In this document: positions 25,876 through 35,095 of the stretch, piece by piece | Position numbering within the stretch: the stretch's first letter is position 1 | How the letters are laid out: the number at the start of each line of letters is the position of its first letter | Assembly: GCF_009665255.1 (NCBI RefSeq) | Contig: NZ_CP035686.1 | Coordinates: forward strand, 2,490,001-2,554,000 | Direction: 5' to 3' | DNA from: Vibrio metoecus | GTDB taxonomy: Bacteria > Pseudomonadota > Gammaproteobacteria > Enterobacterales > Vibrionaceae | Length of the DNA: 64,000 nucleotides | Notes under the pieces: model-generated | What the model saw: only the letters and a program-made list of their open reading frames with translations | Told to the model about the DNA's origin: nothing | The model's database searches: none | Program-made: the position numbers and the translations under genes

Positions 25876-25981
25876 TCATCTGAACTGATCACTTTTAAAC
25901 TGCGCAAATCTTACTGATCACTTCTAAAAATCATATTACAAACAATCATATAAACAAAAACTATCACTACTGATCACTTTT
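25842..25981. repeat. GATC-containing iteron cluster (predicted origin of the island)
   Basis: Five copies of ACTGATCACTTTT, with one or two mismatches, at 25842-25854 (inverted), 25858-25870, 25884-25896, 25913-25925 and 25969-25981, plus a shorter ACTGATCA at 25871. Each has the TGATCA palindrome with a Dam GATC site. The first two face each other and form a perfect hairpin with 11-bp arms, so they may also end transcription of the YfjJ-like gene. The cluster sits between the 3' ends of two converging genes in AT-rich DNA. The origin role is inference. Confidence 0.8.
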
Positions 25982-26059
25982 TTCGTCACCGTTTCAAAAT
26001 TAAAAAAGTACACATCGTGAGAGTGTATTTGCGCATTTTTAGGGGATTTTGAGCCCAAA

Positions 26060-26755
26060 TTAGCGGCTTGAATAAGTAAACCTCATCAATTCAAAAGCAA
26101 GCAGAGCATGACCATTGGGGCAGAGATACTTCCGCTCTACACGCCCACAAAGGTTGACCGATTTCTCTTGAAGTTGACCCGTTTCAATTTCGTCATGGCA
26201 GACAGAACAGCGTACAAGGCCGATATTGTGTGCAATTAAATCATCCGCCAAGTAAGAAAACCTCGACCACATTGGCGGCACATCGACAGGCTCTTGCAGA
26301 GACTCATCACGGCTTTGCACCCAAGCCAACAGTTTCCCCTCATCATTGCCTTGTAGATGAGGTGATTGATGTAACCGCTCAATTAACTGCTTCTCAAGCA
26401 AAGCACTAGGAAAAATAAACTCACCATAGCTGTTGTCACAAATCCCCTCTGGTTTAGGTTTATAGCGAACATAAGCGCCACAGGTTTTCAGTTCTCGATA
26501 GGCACGTTCCATTTCTCGGTAATAATCGGCACGATTAGCCGTAGGTTTCAGCCAATCAGCCCAATGAGGTCTGCCCTGTTTTACCCAACCAAACAGCATT
26601 AAAGGCCAGAACAACACCATAAACACAAAATGAAACCAGATGTCGCCTTTATCCCACTGCCAATCATGCTTATCCAAGTGCCTGACCATCACCCACAGCA
26701 AGCCGCACGCCACCAGCGCAGCCCCAAGCAAATAATCCTGTAGTAACATCAACAT
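26060..26755 (-). CDS. Membrane protein with C-terminal zinc-ribbon-like cysteines
   Basis: About 231 residues from the ATG at 26755, which follows GAGAGG at good spacing; an in-frame ATG at 26845 is possible but has no ribosome site. Two membrane helices lie near the N terminus (LLGAALVACGLLWVMV and FHFVFMVLFWPLMLFGWV). The remainder is cytosolic and ends with CSVCHDE ... LCGRVERKYLCPNGH, a CxxC plus C...C.GH pattern that could bind zinc. I do not recognise the family. It converges on the iteron region. Confidence 0.7.
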   Translation of the reverse strand: MLMLLQDYLLGAALVACGLLWVMVRHLDKHDWQWDKGDIWFHFVFMVLFWPLMLFGWVKQGRPHWADWLKPTANRADYYREMERAYRELKTCGAYVRYKPKPEGICDNSYGEFIFPSALLEKQLIERLHQSPHLQGNDEGKLLAWVQSRDESLQEPVDVPPMWSRFSYLADDLIAHNIGLVRCSVCHDEIETGQLQEKSVNLCGRVERKYLCPNGHALLAFELMRFTYSSR

Positions 26756-27249
26756 TGCATACCTCTCACTCTTTTTGCAGCCCAGTTTGACATCATGCGT
26801 CAGTACTATTAGAAGCATGAGGTGAGAAGTTGCAAGCACTTGCAATACTTAAAGTAGTGCAGTTGTCTCCTATGAAATCGGCATAGCGATATAGCACAAA
26901 AAATAAAAGTGAACGGGAACATCAAGCTCCCGTTGTCGGAGTTGACAATCATGCGATCCCTTTTCTCTTGCTCACCGATATAGTTGTTCTTGAATGTGAA
27001 AAGCCTAAATGATCGTCTTAGTATCTCTAATTTTTCTTTTTCATCCTTACCTTAATCTGCCTGATTAGAGAAAGAGGTACCAATTTACCGTAAAATCAAT
27101 TTCCGATTTCCATCTGACCAGCTCCAAATGCATTACAGCTTATATGAGGAGATCTCAGTCTGAAATTACGACGTGCAATACTAAACTTGCCCATAAAATC
27201 AGGCCTATCTAATGACATCATTAAATACTTTATAAATACTACGGGTGGT
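26756..27249. other. Non-coding stretch between the control module and the defence cargo
   Basis: About 490 bp with no supportable gene. It contains the hairpin terminator near 26890-26933 and otherwise AT-rich, unstructured sequence. Confidence 0.6.
26890..26935 (-). terminator. Predicted terminator of the defence operon
   Basis: Inverted repeat AACGGGA / TCCCGTT at 26915-26933, followed on the minus strand by CACTTTTATTTTTT. It lies about 300 bp beyond the last defence gene. Confidence 0.6.
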
Positions 27250-27960
27250 TTAATACCCCCACTTATCAAATGCCAAGGGTAATCGGTTCAGCGTTCGGCG
27301 ATGCTCAGCCCATTTAGGCAGATGTTGCCGCATCAAGGCGTTAAAACGCTCATTGTGGTGGCGTTCAAGTAAGTGAATGAGTTCATGCACAATGATGAAC
27401 TCAAGGCATTCTGGAGGCTTTTTGACGAGCTCCAGATTAAGCCAAATTCGGCCAGTGCTGGGGTTACAACTGCCCCACTTGGTTTTCATACGCTTAATGC
27501 CGACAAATGTTGGCTCTACACCGATCCGTTGTTGCCATTGCTGCATCAGAGGTTCGATGCGCTTTTTTAGGATTGTGCGGTACCAGTCTTGCAGTATAGC
27601 TTGGCGTTTTTCGGGCGTGATATCTTGCCGAGCAGCTAGAACTATTTTGCCGCCTTTGAGTTTGACACTCGATTCCATGCCAATTACCACATCCAGTCGA
27701 TAGCCTCGGCCCCAGAGGTAATGAGTTTCGCCGGAACACATTTCGCGTTCGGATTGGCGTGGCTGCGCGGCGAAATCAGCTTGCTGCTGGCGTATCCAGG
27801 CTAAGCGTTTCACCACAGCCATGCGAATAGCTGTGTCACTCAGTTGCAGCGGTGCAGACACACGGACTTTGCCGTCAGGTGGTAGCACCGAAATATGCAG
27901 GTTTTTAATCGGTTTGCGCTGCAAATCGAGGGTCAAATTGCCAATGGTCACTTCGGCCAT
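27250..27960 (-). CDS. YgjP-like (DUF45) zinc metallopeptidase
   Basis: About 236 residues with the zinc motif HELIHLLERHHNERF near the C terminus (HExxH plus a downstream His/Glu) and the family segment MKTKWGSCNPSTGRIWLN. This is the SprT/YgjP (DUF45, M48-like) family. Its ATG overlaps the hsdR stop by one base (TGATG), so the two are translationally coupled. DUF45 genes are found next to hsdR in many type I restriction loci; their contribution is not established. The substrate is unknown. Confidence 0.88.
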   Translation of the reverse strand: MAEVTIGNLTLDLQRKPIKNLHISVLPPDGKVRVSAPLQLSDTAIRMAVVKRLAWIRQQQADFAAQPRQSEREMCSGETHYLWGRGYRLDVVIGMESSVKLKGGKIVLAARQDITPEKRQAILQDWYRTILKKRIEPLMQQWQQRIGVEPTFVGIKRMKTKWGSCNPSTGRIWLNLELVKKPPECLEFIIVHELIHLLERHHNERFNALMRQHLPKWAEHRRTLNRLPLAFDKWGY

Positions 27961-30900
27961 CAATGGTACTCTTTCTGCGCTTTAACCAACTCCATAACGG
28001 CCTGAACATCCACGTTATATTCGGCGGTTTCCTGGCGAATGGCGCGTGCGATCTCTTTTTCTTTGAACCGGTCGCCTAACCACTCAGCCTTTTTGGTATA
28101 GCGCACGGCGGTGTCGATTTTAGTCACCAGCACTTCGTCACTTCCAAAGTTATCGTACAGCGCCCGTTTGGCCATAGTATCCATGCTATCTGGGTAGGCT
28201 TTGCTGGTGTTACTGGCCGGATATTTGACCTTCTTCGCCAGTTCACGCACTTTTTCTAAATACTCTTGGTATGAAATCGCCTGCTGCCGGCGTTGCTTAA
28301 TCAGCTCATCCAGCAACACCGACATCTGTTCGTAATACTTCGGGTTTACTGGGTTCTCATCCACAATGGTTTTACGGACGTTGTTCTCGATTGCCTCTGC
28401 CATCGCTTCAGGATTCTTTTTCATATCCTTTGGCAAGCCATCTAAAGCCTCAGCGCCTTTTTGCACAATGAGCTCAATCAATCCCAACTCTTCAAAATCC
28501 ATCAGGGTTTCGCTTGGGTCGGCGTCAATATACAAATCAAGCATTTGTCGCATCGCTGGCTCAAACTGCTTCATGTCGACGACATCACCGCTGGCGATTT
28601 TGATTTCATCGCGCACTTTGCTGTAATGCTCAACCTCTTGGCGGATCACCTCGGCTTCGCCTTTGCTATAGCCGGCTTGCTGCATCTCACTGGCAATATT
28701 GGTGAAACAGCGGATTAGTTTTGACACGCTTTGGTAAAGCGTGAGACGTAGCGCCTCTTTTTCACTGAGCTCATCTTCAAGTGCCCCAGGCTGACAGCAG
28801 AAATAATGCTGGTAATCGATTTGATGCTTGGGGGCTTTGACTGGCTCGCACAAGGTTTTCACTGCCTCAAGCGCATTGTCCAAATCATCTTTGGCCATCT
28901 TCAGCCGGTCTTTCAACAGGCCTGCGACATCTTCTTTGTCATAACCTTCAAAGGCTTCGCTGGTGTAGTCGTTGACGGTTTTCTCCAGGCATTTGAACAA
29001 GTCTTTGTAATCGATGATATAGCCATAATCTTTGTCATCCCCATCCAGGCGATTGACCCGACAAATGGCTTGGAACAGGTTATGGTCCGCCATCTTTTTA
29101 TCGATGTACAAGTACGTCGCGGAAGGCGCATCAAAGCCCGTCAGCAGCTTATCGACCACAATCAGTAAGCGCATTTGGCCTGGCTCTTCGATAAAGCGTT
29201 TTTTAACGGTTTGCTCGAATTCTTCCACCCGTTTTGCGGCTTCGTCTTCCGGTTGCTCAAAAAACTCGGCCAGCATTTTGCGGTAAATCTTGTACTTTTG
29301 AAGCTTCTCGGTTGCGCCGGCGCCGGTTTCTTCGCCTTTAATTTCAGCAGCATTGGGCTGATAGCTGGTCACAATCGCGCATTTACCGAGAAACCCAGCG
29401 TCAGCGAACATCTCATACACTTTGCACGCCTGATAGACACTGGCGCAGACTAACATGGCATTGCCGCGGCCCTCTTTAAGGCGTGGCTTGGTGTCAAAAT
29501 CCATCAGAATATCGCCAACAATCTGCTCCAGCCTTGCCCGACTGGAGAGCAGCTTTTGCATCGAGCCCCATTTTTGCTTAATTTGCAGCTTGCCTAAGCG
29601 GGATAAATCTTTGGTTTTAGCCTCAAACCATTCATCCACTTTCTTTTGTGATTTCACCCGCTGGTCGATATCACGCGCTTCATAGCGCAAATCAAGCACT
29701 ACACCATCCGACACAGCTTCGTTAAACTTGTAGGTGTGAATATAGGTACCAAACACCTCGACTGATTTTTTCTTGTCTTCTTTCATCAGCGGCGTACCGG
29801 TAAAACCGATAAAGAGCGCATTGGGCAGAATACTTTTCATAGCAGCATGCAATAAGCCCGACTGAGTGCGGTGACATTCATCAACAAACACAAACACATC
29901 ACCTTTGGGCGAGAAATCTGCCGGCAAGCTTTTCTTTATTTCGCTGATAAAGTCATCGGCGTTTGCGGTTGATTCGTCATCATCTTCGCCATGACGACCA
30001 AATTTATGCACCAGCGAGCAGACCAACCAAGGGTTTGGCTTATTCAGCTTATCGACTAAATCAGCACCGCTTTTGCTGCGGTAAATTTGCTCATCAACGC
30101 CGGAGAATACCTTTTCTATTTGCTCATCCAATTCGGTACGGTCGGTTACCACCAACACACGCGAGTCACGCACATTTTCGCGGATCCACTTGGCGAGCCA
30201 AACCATGGTTAAGCTCTTTCCCGAGCCTTGAGTATGCCAAATAATACCGCCTTCACGGCGGGCGATAAATTTCTTGGCGGCATTAATACCGAAGTACTGG
30301 TTGTGTCGGCAGGTCTTTTTACGGCCGGCGTCGAACACCATAAAGTCGTGAATCAGTTCTAAAAAGCGCTGCTTTTGGCAGATGCGGCTGATATGAAAAT
30401 CCAGAATGTATTCATAGGGATTAACACAATCCTCTTTCCACTCCAGATAATGTTTGGCAGAGGTTTCGATGGTGCCGTAGCGCAGGCCTTGGGTATCGTT
30501 TCCTGCCATCACCAGCTGCATGGTGGTAAAAAAGTTGCGGATAAAGTCTTTTTTCTGATTATCGAGGTTCTGCGCAATGCCTTCGAACACCGATACACTG
30601 GAGCGTTTGAGTTCAATCACACCCAAAGCGATACCGTTCACATACAGCACCAAATCTGGGCGCTTTTTGTTTTCACCTTTCACAGTCACTTCTTCAGCAA
30701 TGGCAAAGTCGTTTGCGTCCGGTTTTTCCCAATCAATTAGCCAAATCGTTTGGTTTTGCTCACCGGCGCTTTCTTTGTCTTTTACGCCGTAGCGCAGCAG
30801 TTGGTAGACGTCTTTGTTGGCGTAATAGAGGTGCTTACCTTCGCCTAGGCTGGCGGCTTTATCGAGTTGACGCAGTGCGCGGGCAATTAATGCCGCGGAC

Positions 30901-31061
30901 ACACCACGCTCGCTTAACCACTTAGAAAGGAGTTCTTCTTCAATATTGCGGTTATTGGCACGGTCAGTCCAATCGCCTAGATAGCGGTAGCCAAGCTCTT
31001 GGGTGAAAAGCTTAATAACCCGTTGCTGGGTGAGTTTTTCTTTTTGGCCAACGTCAGTCAT
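27960..31061 (-). CDS. hsdR: Type I restriction enzyme, R subunit
   Basis: A 1033-residue HsdR. The N-terminal nuclease domain has the PD-(D/E)xK pattern in RPDLVLYVNGIALGVIELKR near residue 135. The SF2 translocase has Walker A TQGSGKSLTMVWLAKW near 275 and the DEAD-like VFVDECHRTQSGLL near 395. A helical C-terminal region binds HsdM. It cuts DNA at random sites after ATP-driven translocation. It is separated from hsdM-hsdS by three genes, an arrangement often seen when accessory defence genes enter type I loci. Confidence 0.95.
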   Translation of the reverse strand: MTDVGQKEKLTQQRVIKLFTQELGYRYLGDWTDRANNRNIEEELLSKWLSERGVSAALIARALRQLDKAASLGEGKHLYYANKDVYQLLRYGVKDKESAGEQNQTIWLIDWEKPDANDFAIAEEVTVKGENKKRPDLVLYVNGIALGVIELKRSSVSVFEGIAQNLDNQKKDFIRNFFTTMQLVMAGNDTQGLRYGTIETSAKHYLEWKEDCVNPYEYILDFHISRICQKQRFLELIHDFMVFDAGRKKTCRHNQYFGINAAKKFIARREGGIIWHTQGSGKSLTMVWLAKWIRENVRDSRVLVVTDRTELDEQIEKVFSGVDEQIYRSKSGADLVDKLNKPNPWLVCSLVHKFGRHGEDDDESTANADDFISEIKKSLPADFSPKGDVFVFVDECHRTQSGLLHAAMKSILPNALFIGFTGTPLMKEDKKKSVEVFGTYIHTYKFNEAVSDGVVLDLRYEARDIDQRVKSQKKVDEWFEAKTKDLSRLGKLQIKQKWGSMQKLLSSRARLEQIVGDILMDFDTKPRLKEGRGNAMLVCASVYQACKVYEMFADAGFLGKCAIVTSYQPNAAEIKGEETGAGATEKLQKYKIYRKMLAEFFEQPEDEAAKRVEEFEQTVKKRFIEEPGQMRLLIVVDKLLTGFDAPSATYLYIDKKMADHNLFQAICRVNRLDGDDKDYGYIIDYKDLFKCLEKTVNDYTSEAFEGYDKEDVAGLLKDRLKMAKDDLDNALEAVKTLCEPVKAPKHQIDYQHYFCCQPGALEDELSEKEALRLTLYQSVSKLIRCFTNIASEMQQAGYSKGEAEVIRQEVEHYSKVRDEIKIASGDVVDMKQFEPAMRQMLDLYIDADPSETLMDFEELGLIELIVQKGAEALDGLPKDMKKNPEAMAEAIENNVRKTIVDENPVNPKYYEQMSVLLDELIKQRRQQAISYQEYLEKVRELAKKVKYPASNTSKAYPDSMDTMAKRALYDNFGSDEVLVTKIDTAVRYTKKAEWLGDRFKEKEIARAIRQETAEYNVDVQAVMELVKAQKEYH

Positions 31062-31187
31062 CTACAATCCCTGTTCTGATTACACGCTTCACATCTAGTG
31101 GGCTTAATAAAATAACATTAGTGTGTTTAGTTTTTGGTGCTTTGGAACATAACGGAGCAAAATGCATATTGCATTAGTGCATATCCG

Positions 31188-31880
31188 TTACGAAATAAGT
31201 GCCAGCACTCTCTGCTCGAATTTTAGCGCCTGACTACAAATTTGTTTCACACTGTTCCACTTGGTCGTAATTGTTGGGGCTTTCGAACGATACTCCCGCT
31301 GGCTCTTTTTCACTTTAAGTTGCTTTGGGAGTCTTTCCAGTTGCGCTTCAATGCCATTGCATTCAGGCTCATTGGCCAGCAGAGCATGTCCGGCGGGTAA
31401 GTAAGCTGCGGCCAGCCAAGTTCCAGAAGATTGAGCTGGGAGGCAAAGTACCGACTGCCCTAAAGAGGCGGTACCTAACCAACTTTCAATAACGGGTATT
31501 AGTGCATCAGCACAGTTTTCAGCTGGCGGACATGCGCAATTTACGGGTAAATGTTGCCATTGCTTATCTACTGCCATCTGCGCCACATTTGCGCCGCAGT
31601 CGGCGTAGCTAAAGCCCGTAACATCCACATCAAGATGGATGATCACCATATCGTAACCACTCAGAGTTGGATCATTTGTAACTGGCCCTGGAAATCGCTC
31701 TGATGCGGTATAACACCATTTTAAAACACCACCCCATCCACTACCCATTTCAGGTTGAGTTGCTTCCGGTTGAAGTTGCGTCATGATAAACGGACGAGGC
31801 AGAATGGCTTTCAGTGCGGCTTCAATGATAACGTAGTCTGTTTCCCCCTCGGCAATTAGTGCAATTCTGAGATCAGACAT
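31188..31880 (-). CDS. TOPRIM-like/DUF4276-type protein partnered with an AAA ATPase
   Basis: A 230-residue protein with the TOPRIM-like acidic motifs: a Glu in IALIAEGETDYVIIEAAL at residues 9-14 and DVDV in MVIIHLDVDVTGF near 100. Six cysteines and a conserved-looking ACPPAENCADALIP segment follow. This resembles the DUF4276/RloB-type partner of AAA ATPases in restriction-linked loci. Its ATG lies inside the end of the ATPase gene (8-bp overlap), so the two are made together. A nuclease role is inference from the fold. Confidence 0.7.
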   Translation of the reverse strand: MSDLRIALIAEGETDYVIIEAALKAILPRPFIMTQLQPEATQPEMGSGWGGVLKWCYTASERFPGPVTNDPTLSGYDMVIIHLDVDVTGFSYADCGANVAQMAVDKQWQHLPVNCACPPAENCADALIPVIESWLGTASLGQSVLCLPAQSSGTWLAAAYLPAGHALLANEPECNGIEAQLERLPKQLKVKKSQREYRSKAPTITTKWNSVKQICSQALKFEQRVLALIS

Positions 31881-33066
31881 TTGGCACGGCTCCTAAATGC
31901 CCCATTAACCACAGTCTTGATAATGGATAGTCCTTGTTCAAAAGCTGTAATTCGGGTGTCAAAGTTATGCGCCTAATTTGAGTCAAACCGTTTGAGTTTC
32001 GCTCTACGGCAAACAACCTAATGTCATTGCTAGACAAGTCCAAGCCATCAAGCACGGCAGGGTTATGAGCGGTGAACAGTATCTGTTTTTCGTTCCCACC
32101 GACTTTTAACCAATTGCTCAACTTTCCGGTCAGCTTGGCGAGTAGGCGCGGATTCAATGCCTGATCTAAGTTATCTATCGCAAACACTTTCGGTGACTGT
32201 GGCAATAAACACAATACCGCAGCAAAAAGCACGTAAAGCGCCCCTTCACTGGCATCATAAGCCGTCAACTCATTCCGGCTGGTCTTCATGTACCTATCGG
32301 TGAACTTAATTAAGTGCTTTGCTCGAGGAACTTTGTCTGAGAGCAGAGAACCAGCCTGTGAAGTGATATTGATATCTGCAACCCAATCAATAAGAGAGTA
32401 AACTTCGTCCAAAACATCTTCACCAACATCTCCCAATTGGATCAGATATTTGCGCAACATTTCAAATGCTTCGGCAAGCAGACCCCCACTCAATCCTACC
32501 GGTGTCCGTGATTGAAGATCTTGGGCAATACCTCGCAGTGTAGGAGTGTTAGGGCAATAAATCGCATAGTCCTTAAGAGACTGCATTAATTGGTAACCGT
32601 GATTCTCCTTACTAAGCTCTACCTGACGTAAAGCAGCGAGTCCCGCAGTTGGGTTCAGATTTTTTTTTGCTCGAACGCCATCAGCAATGATTTCCTCACT
32701 ACCATCGAACAAGTATTCGGTTTTGAATGACCAAGCCGGGTCTGGTGATTCTAGTGGGTTGAGTAAAGAGACTCGATATTCAGCCGCTGAACTGGAAGTA
32801 ACGCTAATGCCGATATGAGCCGGAGTCCGCTCAGATGCAAAAGAACTTTTGTATAGCTTCGGGACCCCAGCTCTAACACCTCTTCGCAACAGGCTTTCAT
32901 CATCAACAACGCCTTTCGCCGCAGCACCGATAACACCTAAGGCTTCTAGGATATTGCTCTTGCCCACCCCGTTTGCACCAATAAAGCAGTTCACTCGACC
33001 AAGCTCTATTGGCTGTTCCGACATCATCGATTTAAAACCGTTCACCGATAGTTTTTGGATAATCAT
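31873..33066 (-). CDS. AAA (AAA_21/OLD-like) ATPase of a two-gene defence module
   Basis: About 397 residues of an ABC-like ATPase of the RecF/OLD type. The Walker A is FIGANGVGKSNILEALG near the N terminus, the Walker B-like VFAIDNLDQALNPRLLAKL is near residue 305 and the H-loop ILFTAHNPAVLDG follows. There is no C-terminal TOPRIM domain as in OLD; that function seems to sit in the overlapping downstream gene. Starts at 33066 (MIIQKLSVNGFKS, preferred), 33084 and 33126 are all in frame. Confidence 0.85.
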   Translation of the reverse strand: MIIQKLSVNGFKSMMSEQPIELGRVNCFIGANGVGKSNILEALGVIGAAAKGVVDDESLLRRGVRAGVPKLYKSSFASERTPAHIGISVTSSSAAEYRVSLLNPLESPDPAWSFKTEYLFDGSEEIIADGVRAKKNLNPTAGLAALRQVELSKENHGYQLMQSLKDYAIYCPNTPTLRGIAQDLQSRTPVGLSGGLLAEAFEMLRKYLIQLGDVGEDVLDEVYSLIDWVADINITSQAGSLLSDKVPRAKHLIKFTDRYMKTSRNELTAYDASEGALYVLFAAVLCLLPQSPKVFAIDNLDQALNPRLLAKLTGKLSNWLKVGGNEKQILFTAHNPAVLDGLDLSSNDIRLFAVERNSNGLTQIRRITLTPELQLLNKDYPLSRLWLMGHLGAVPNV

Positions 33067-33208
33067 ATTGGTCTCTTCATCCATATTTATTGTCCGCTGC
33101 GAGGTTCTCCATACTCTAGGTGTCATCGCATATTCTTGTAAACCTGATACTACACCAACACTTACCTATTTCGAACTCAACTAAGCGTTGGTCTGCCGTA
33201 TCATCAGT

Positions 33209-35083
33209 TCAGACTTGTACGGCAACCGCCTCTTGCTCGGTCTCATCAGGCTGTTTATCGATACGCTGACCATTAAATCGCCATGCATCCATCGCCAAAT
33301 CCATTAACAGCCGCTGACGCGCATCTATGCTTTGTGGCGTCCACTGCTCAAATTTATACCCTGACTTACGCTTGTAGCGATTCAATGCTGTGTCATTACC
33401 TATCTCATAGTCATGAGCTAACAAGTTGGTCATCACGCAATCTGAGCGTGTGTATGCCTTTTGTTTTTGGGTAAACCAGTCGGTAGCTAAGTCATTACAT
33501 TTACTAATGGCTTGATTGATTGTACTTTCCAGCAAGGTGACATTGCCCAGTTTTGGCTTGCAGAGGATATGGCTAATCCCATCATTGAAATACTCTGATA
33601 GTTCGAGATTGCGTACTGTCGATGGCAAAATATGCTCTATTTGCATTTGCTGGATCATGCTCTGACTCTTAGCCACCAGCCCACATTGCCGACGGATCTC
33701 GTTCTCAAGCTTACCCAGAATGAATCGCTCCCTATACTGAGGGTTATAATGGGTATGATTGATGCGCTCAAAGGCTTGTTTAAATTCATGCAACCGATGG
33801 CGAATAAATGCGACCAGTGTGCTTTCCAGAGCAATAGCTACCGTTTCAGTATCACGGGCACCCCGAAGCTTCGCAGCCCATTGAGTAAACCTCTGTTCAT
33901 AGGTCTTGGTTTGCAGTGAAAGAGTGTTGGCAAAAAAGAAGAAACTCTCCAATTGGCAGGCCAGGTATTCAAGCACTTCATCCGGACAGTTCACATCTAG
34001 GGCCATAAGCAACACCAAATGCTGACGCGAACGATACTTATTGATGTAACCAATGTTGACGACACTGGGATAGCGGCTCACTTCTCGGTGGTTATTGGCA
34101 TTATTGGTGGCATTAACCAGCTCGGCATAGCGCAGTGACATGCGTTCCAGTTCTTTCACCAAAGCGACTGGCTCTGCTTCAAATTGCAGCGCATCCTTCC
34201 CCTCTTTGGAGATGATCCACTTATACAGCTCATCTTCACGCAAAATACCGTTGTGATAGCGGGCCTGCATAAAGTAACGCAGGAAGCGCAGCGGTTTGTC
34301 ACCCTCACCACACTGCTGAAGATTGTCGGTGATCTGCTTCCAGGTAGTCTTTATCTGGCCAAATTGAGACTCTTTTGCCTGACTAAACATAAGGTTTTTA
34401 ACCAAATCCATGGCATTGAGGCCGGCACCACGCTGGTTAATGGTTTCGAAGATCTTCAGGGCACTGCTGAGGTTTTCTGACTCAATCACCACCAAATCGA
34501 TACCCGTTAAAAAGTACCGGGCATAAGCCATCAATTCGGAGATGCTCTGATGCTGGTAGCCTGCAAAATGATTCCGGATCCGCTGATACGCCTGTCGCAT
34601 CTTAGTAATTGAACCGGTCGCTTGCCCTTGAAAACTCTTGCTTTCAATCAATTGGCTTAAGAAGTCACTGCTCTCATCATACTGCAACTCCAAACGCGGC
34701 ATCATTTGGTCACTTTTGATATCAAAGTCCGATAGCCATTCCTCCACCTTAGCCAGCAGCTTGCGGTCATTGGCTTGAAGTTGTTGTTCTCCATCACAGC
34801 TTTGTAGTAAGTCGCGCAATGCACAGAGGCTAATGACTAAAGTGGTTAAACGTTGCTGACCATCGATAACATCGTGCTTTTCACCATTTTGCACAATGAT
34901 GATAGAGCCAATAAAGTAACTGGCCTGATCTCTGGCACCAGGTACATATTCGTTATCTATGTCTATCAGAAACTGTTCGACCTGATCATCCACCTTCCAC
35001 ACATATTCCCGCTGATAGTCGGGCACAACAAAGAAATAGTCTTTGAGGCGTTCAACGCTTTTTACTTCGGCTTTGATATCCAT
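33209..35083 (-). CDS. GmrSD-type nuclease (DUF262 and DUF1524 fused)
   Basis: A 624-residue single-chain GmrSD-like protein. The N-terminal DUF262 has PDYQREYVWKVDDQVEQFL and the nucleotide-binding DGQQRLTTLVISL near residue 75. The C-terminal DUF1524 carries the HNH-like QIEHILPSTVRN near 480 and KLGNVTLLESTINQA near 515. The family cuts modified (often glucosylated) phage DNA or acts as a type IV restriction enzyme. It starts 12 bp after hsdS, so it probably shares its transcript. Placement inside an hsd operon gives one locus against both unmodified and modified DNA. Confidence 0.9.
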   Translation of the reverse strand: MDIKAEVKSVERLKDYFFVVPDYQREYVWKVDDQVEQFLIDIDNEYVPGARDQASYFIGSIIIVQNGEKHDVIDGQQRLTTLVISLCALRDLLQSCDGEQQLQANDRKLLAKVEEWLSDFDIKSDQMMPRLELQYDESSDFLSQLIESKSFQGQATGSITKMRQAYQRIRNHFAGYQHQSISELMAYARYFLTGIDLVVIESENLSSALKIFETINQRGAGLNAMDLVKNLMFSQAKESQFGQIKTTWKQITDNLQQCGEGDKPLRFLRYFMQARYHNGILREDELYKWIISKEGKDALQFEAEPVALVKELERMSLRYAELVNATNNANNHREVSRYPSVVNIGYINKYRSRQHLVLLMALDVNCPDEVLEYLACQLESFFFFANTLSLQTKTYEQRFTQWAAKLRGARDTETVAIALESTLVAFIRHRLHEFKQAFERINHTHYNPQYRERFILGKLENEIRRQCGLVAKSQSMIQQMQIEHILPSTVRNLELSEYFNDGISHILCKPKLGNVTLLESTINQAISKCNDLATDWFTQKQKAYTRSDCVMTNLLAHDYEIGNDTALNRYKRKSGYKFEQWTPQSIDARQRLLMDLAMDAWRFNGQRIDKQPDETEQEAVAVQV

Positions 35084-35095
35084 ATATGTTCTTCC

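Noticed and set aside
31188..33066. Calling the ATPase/TOPRIM pair PARIS (AriA-AriB)
   Set aside because: The small partner does not look like DUF4435/AriB, and no family search could be run.
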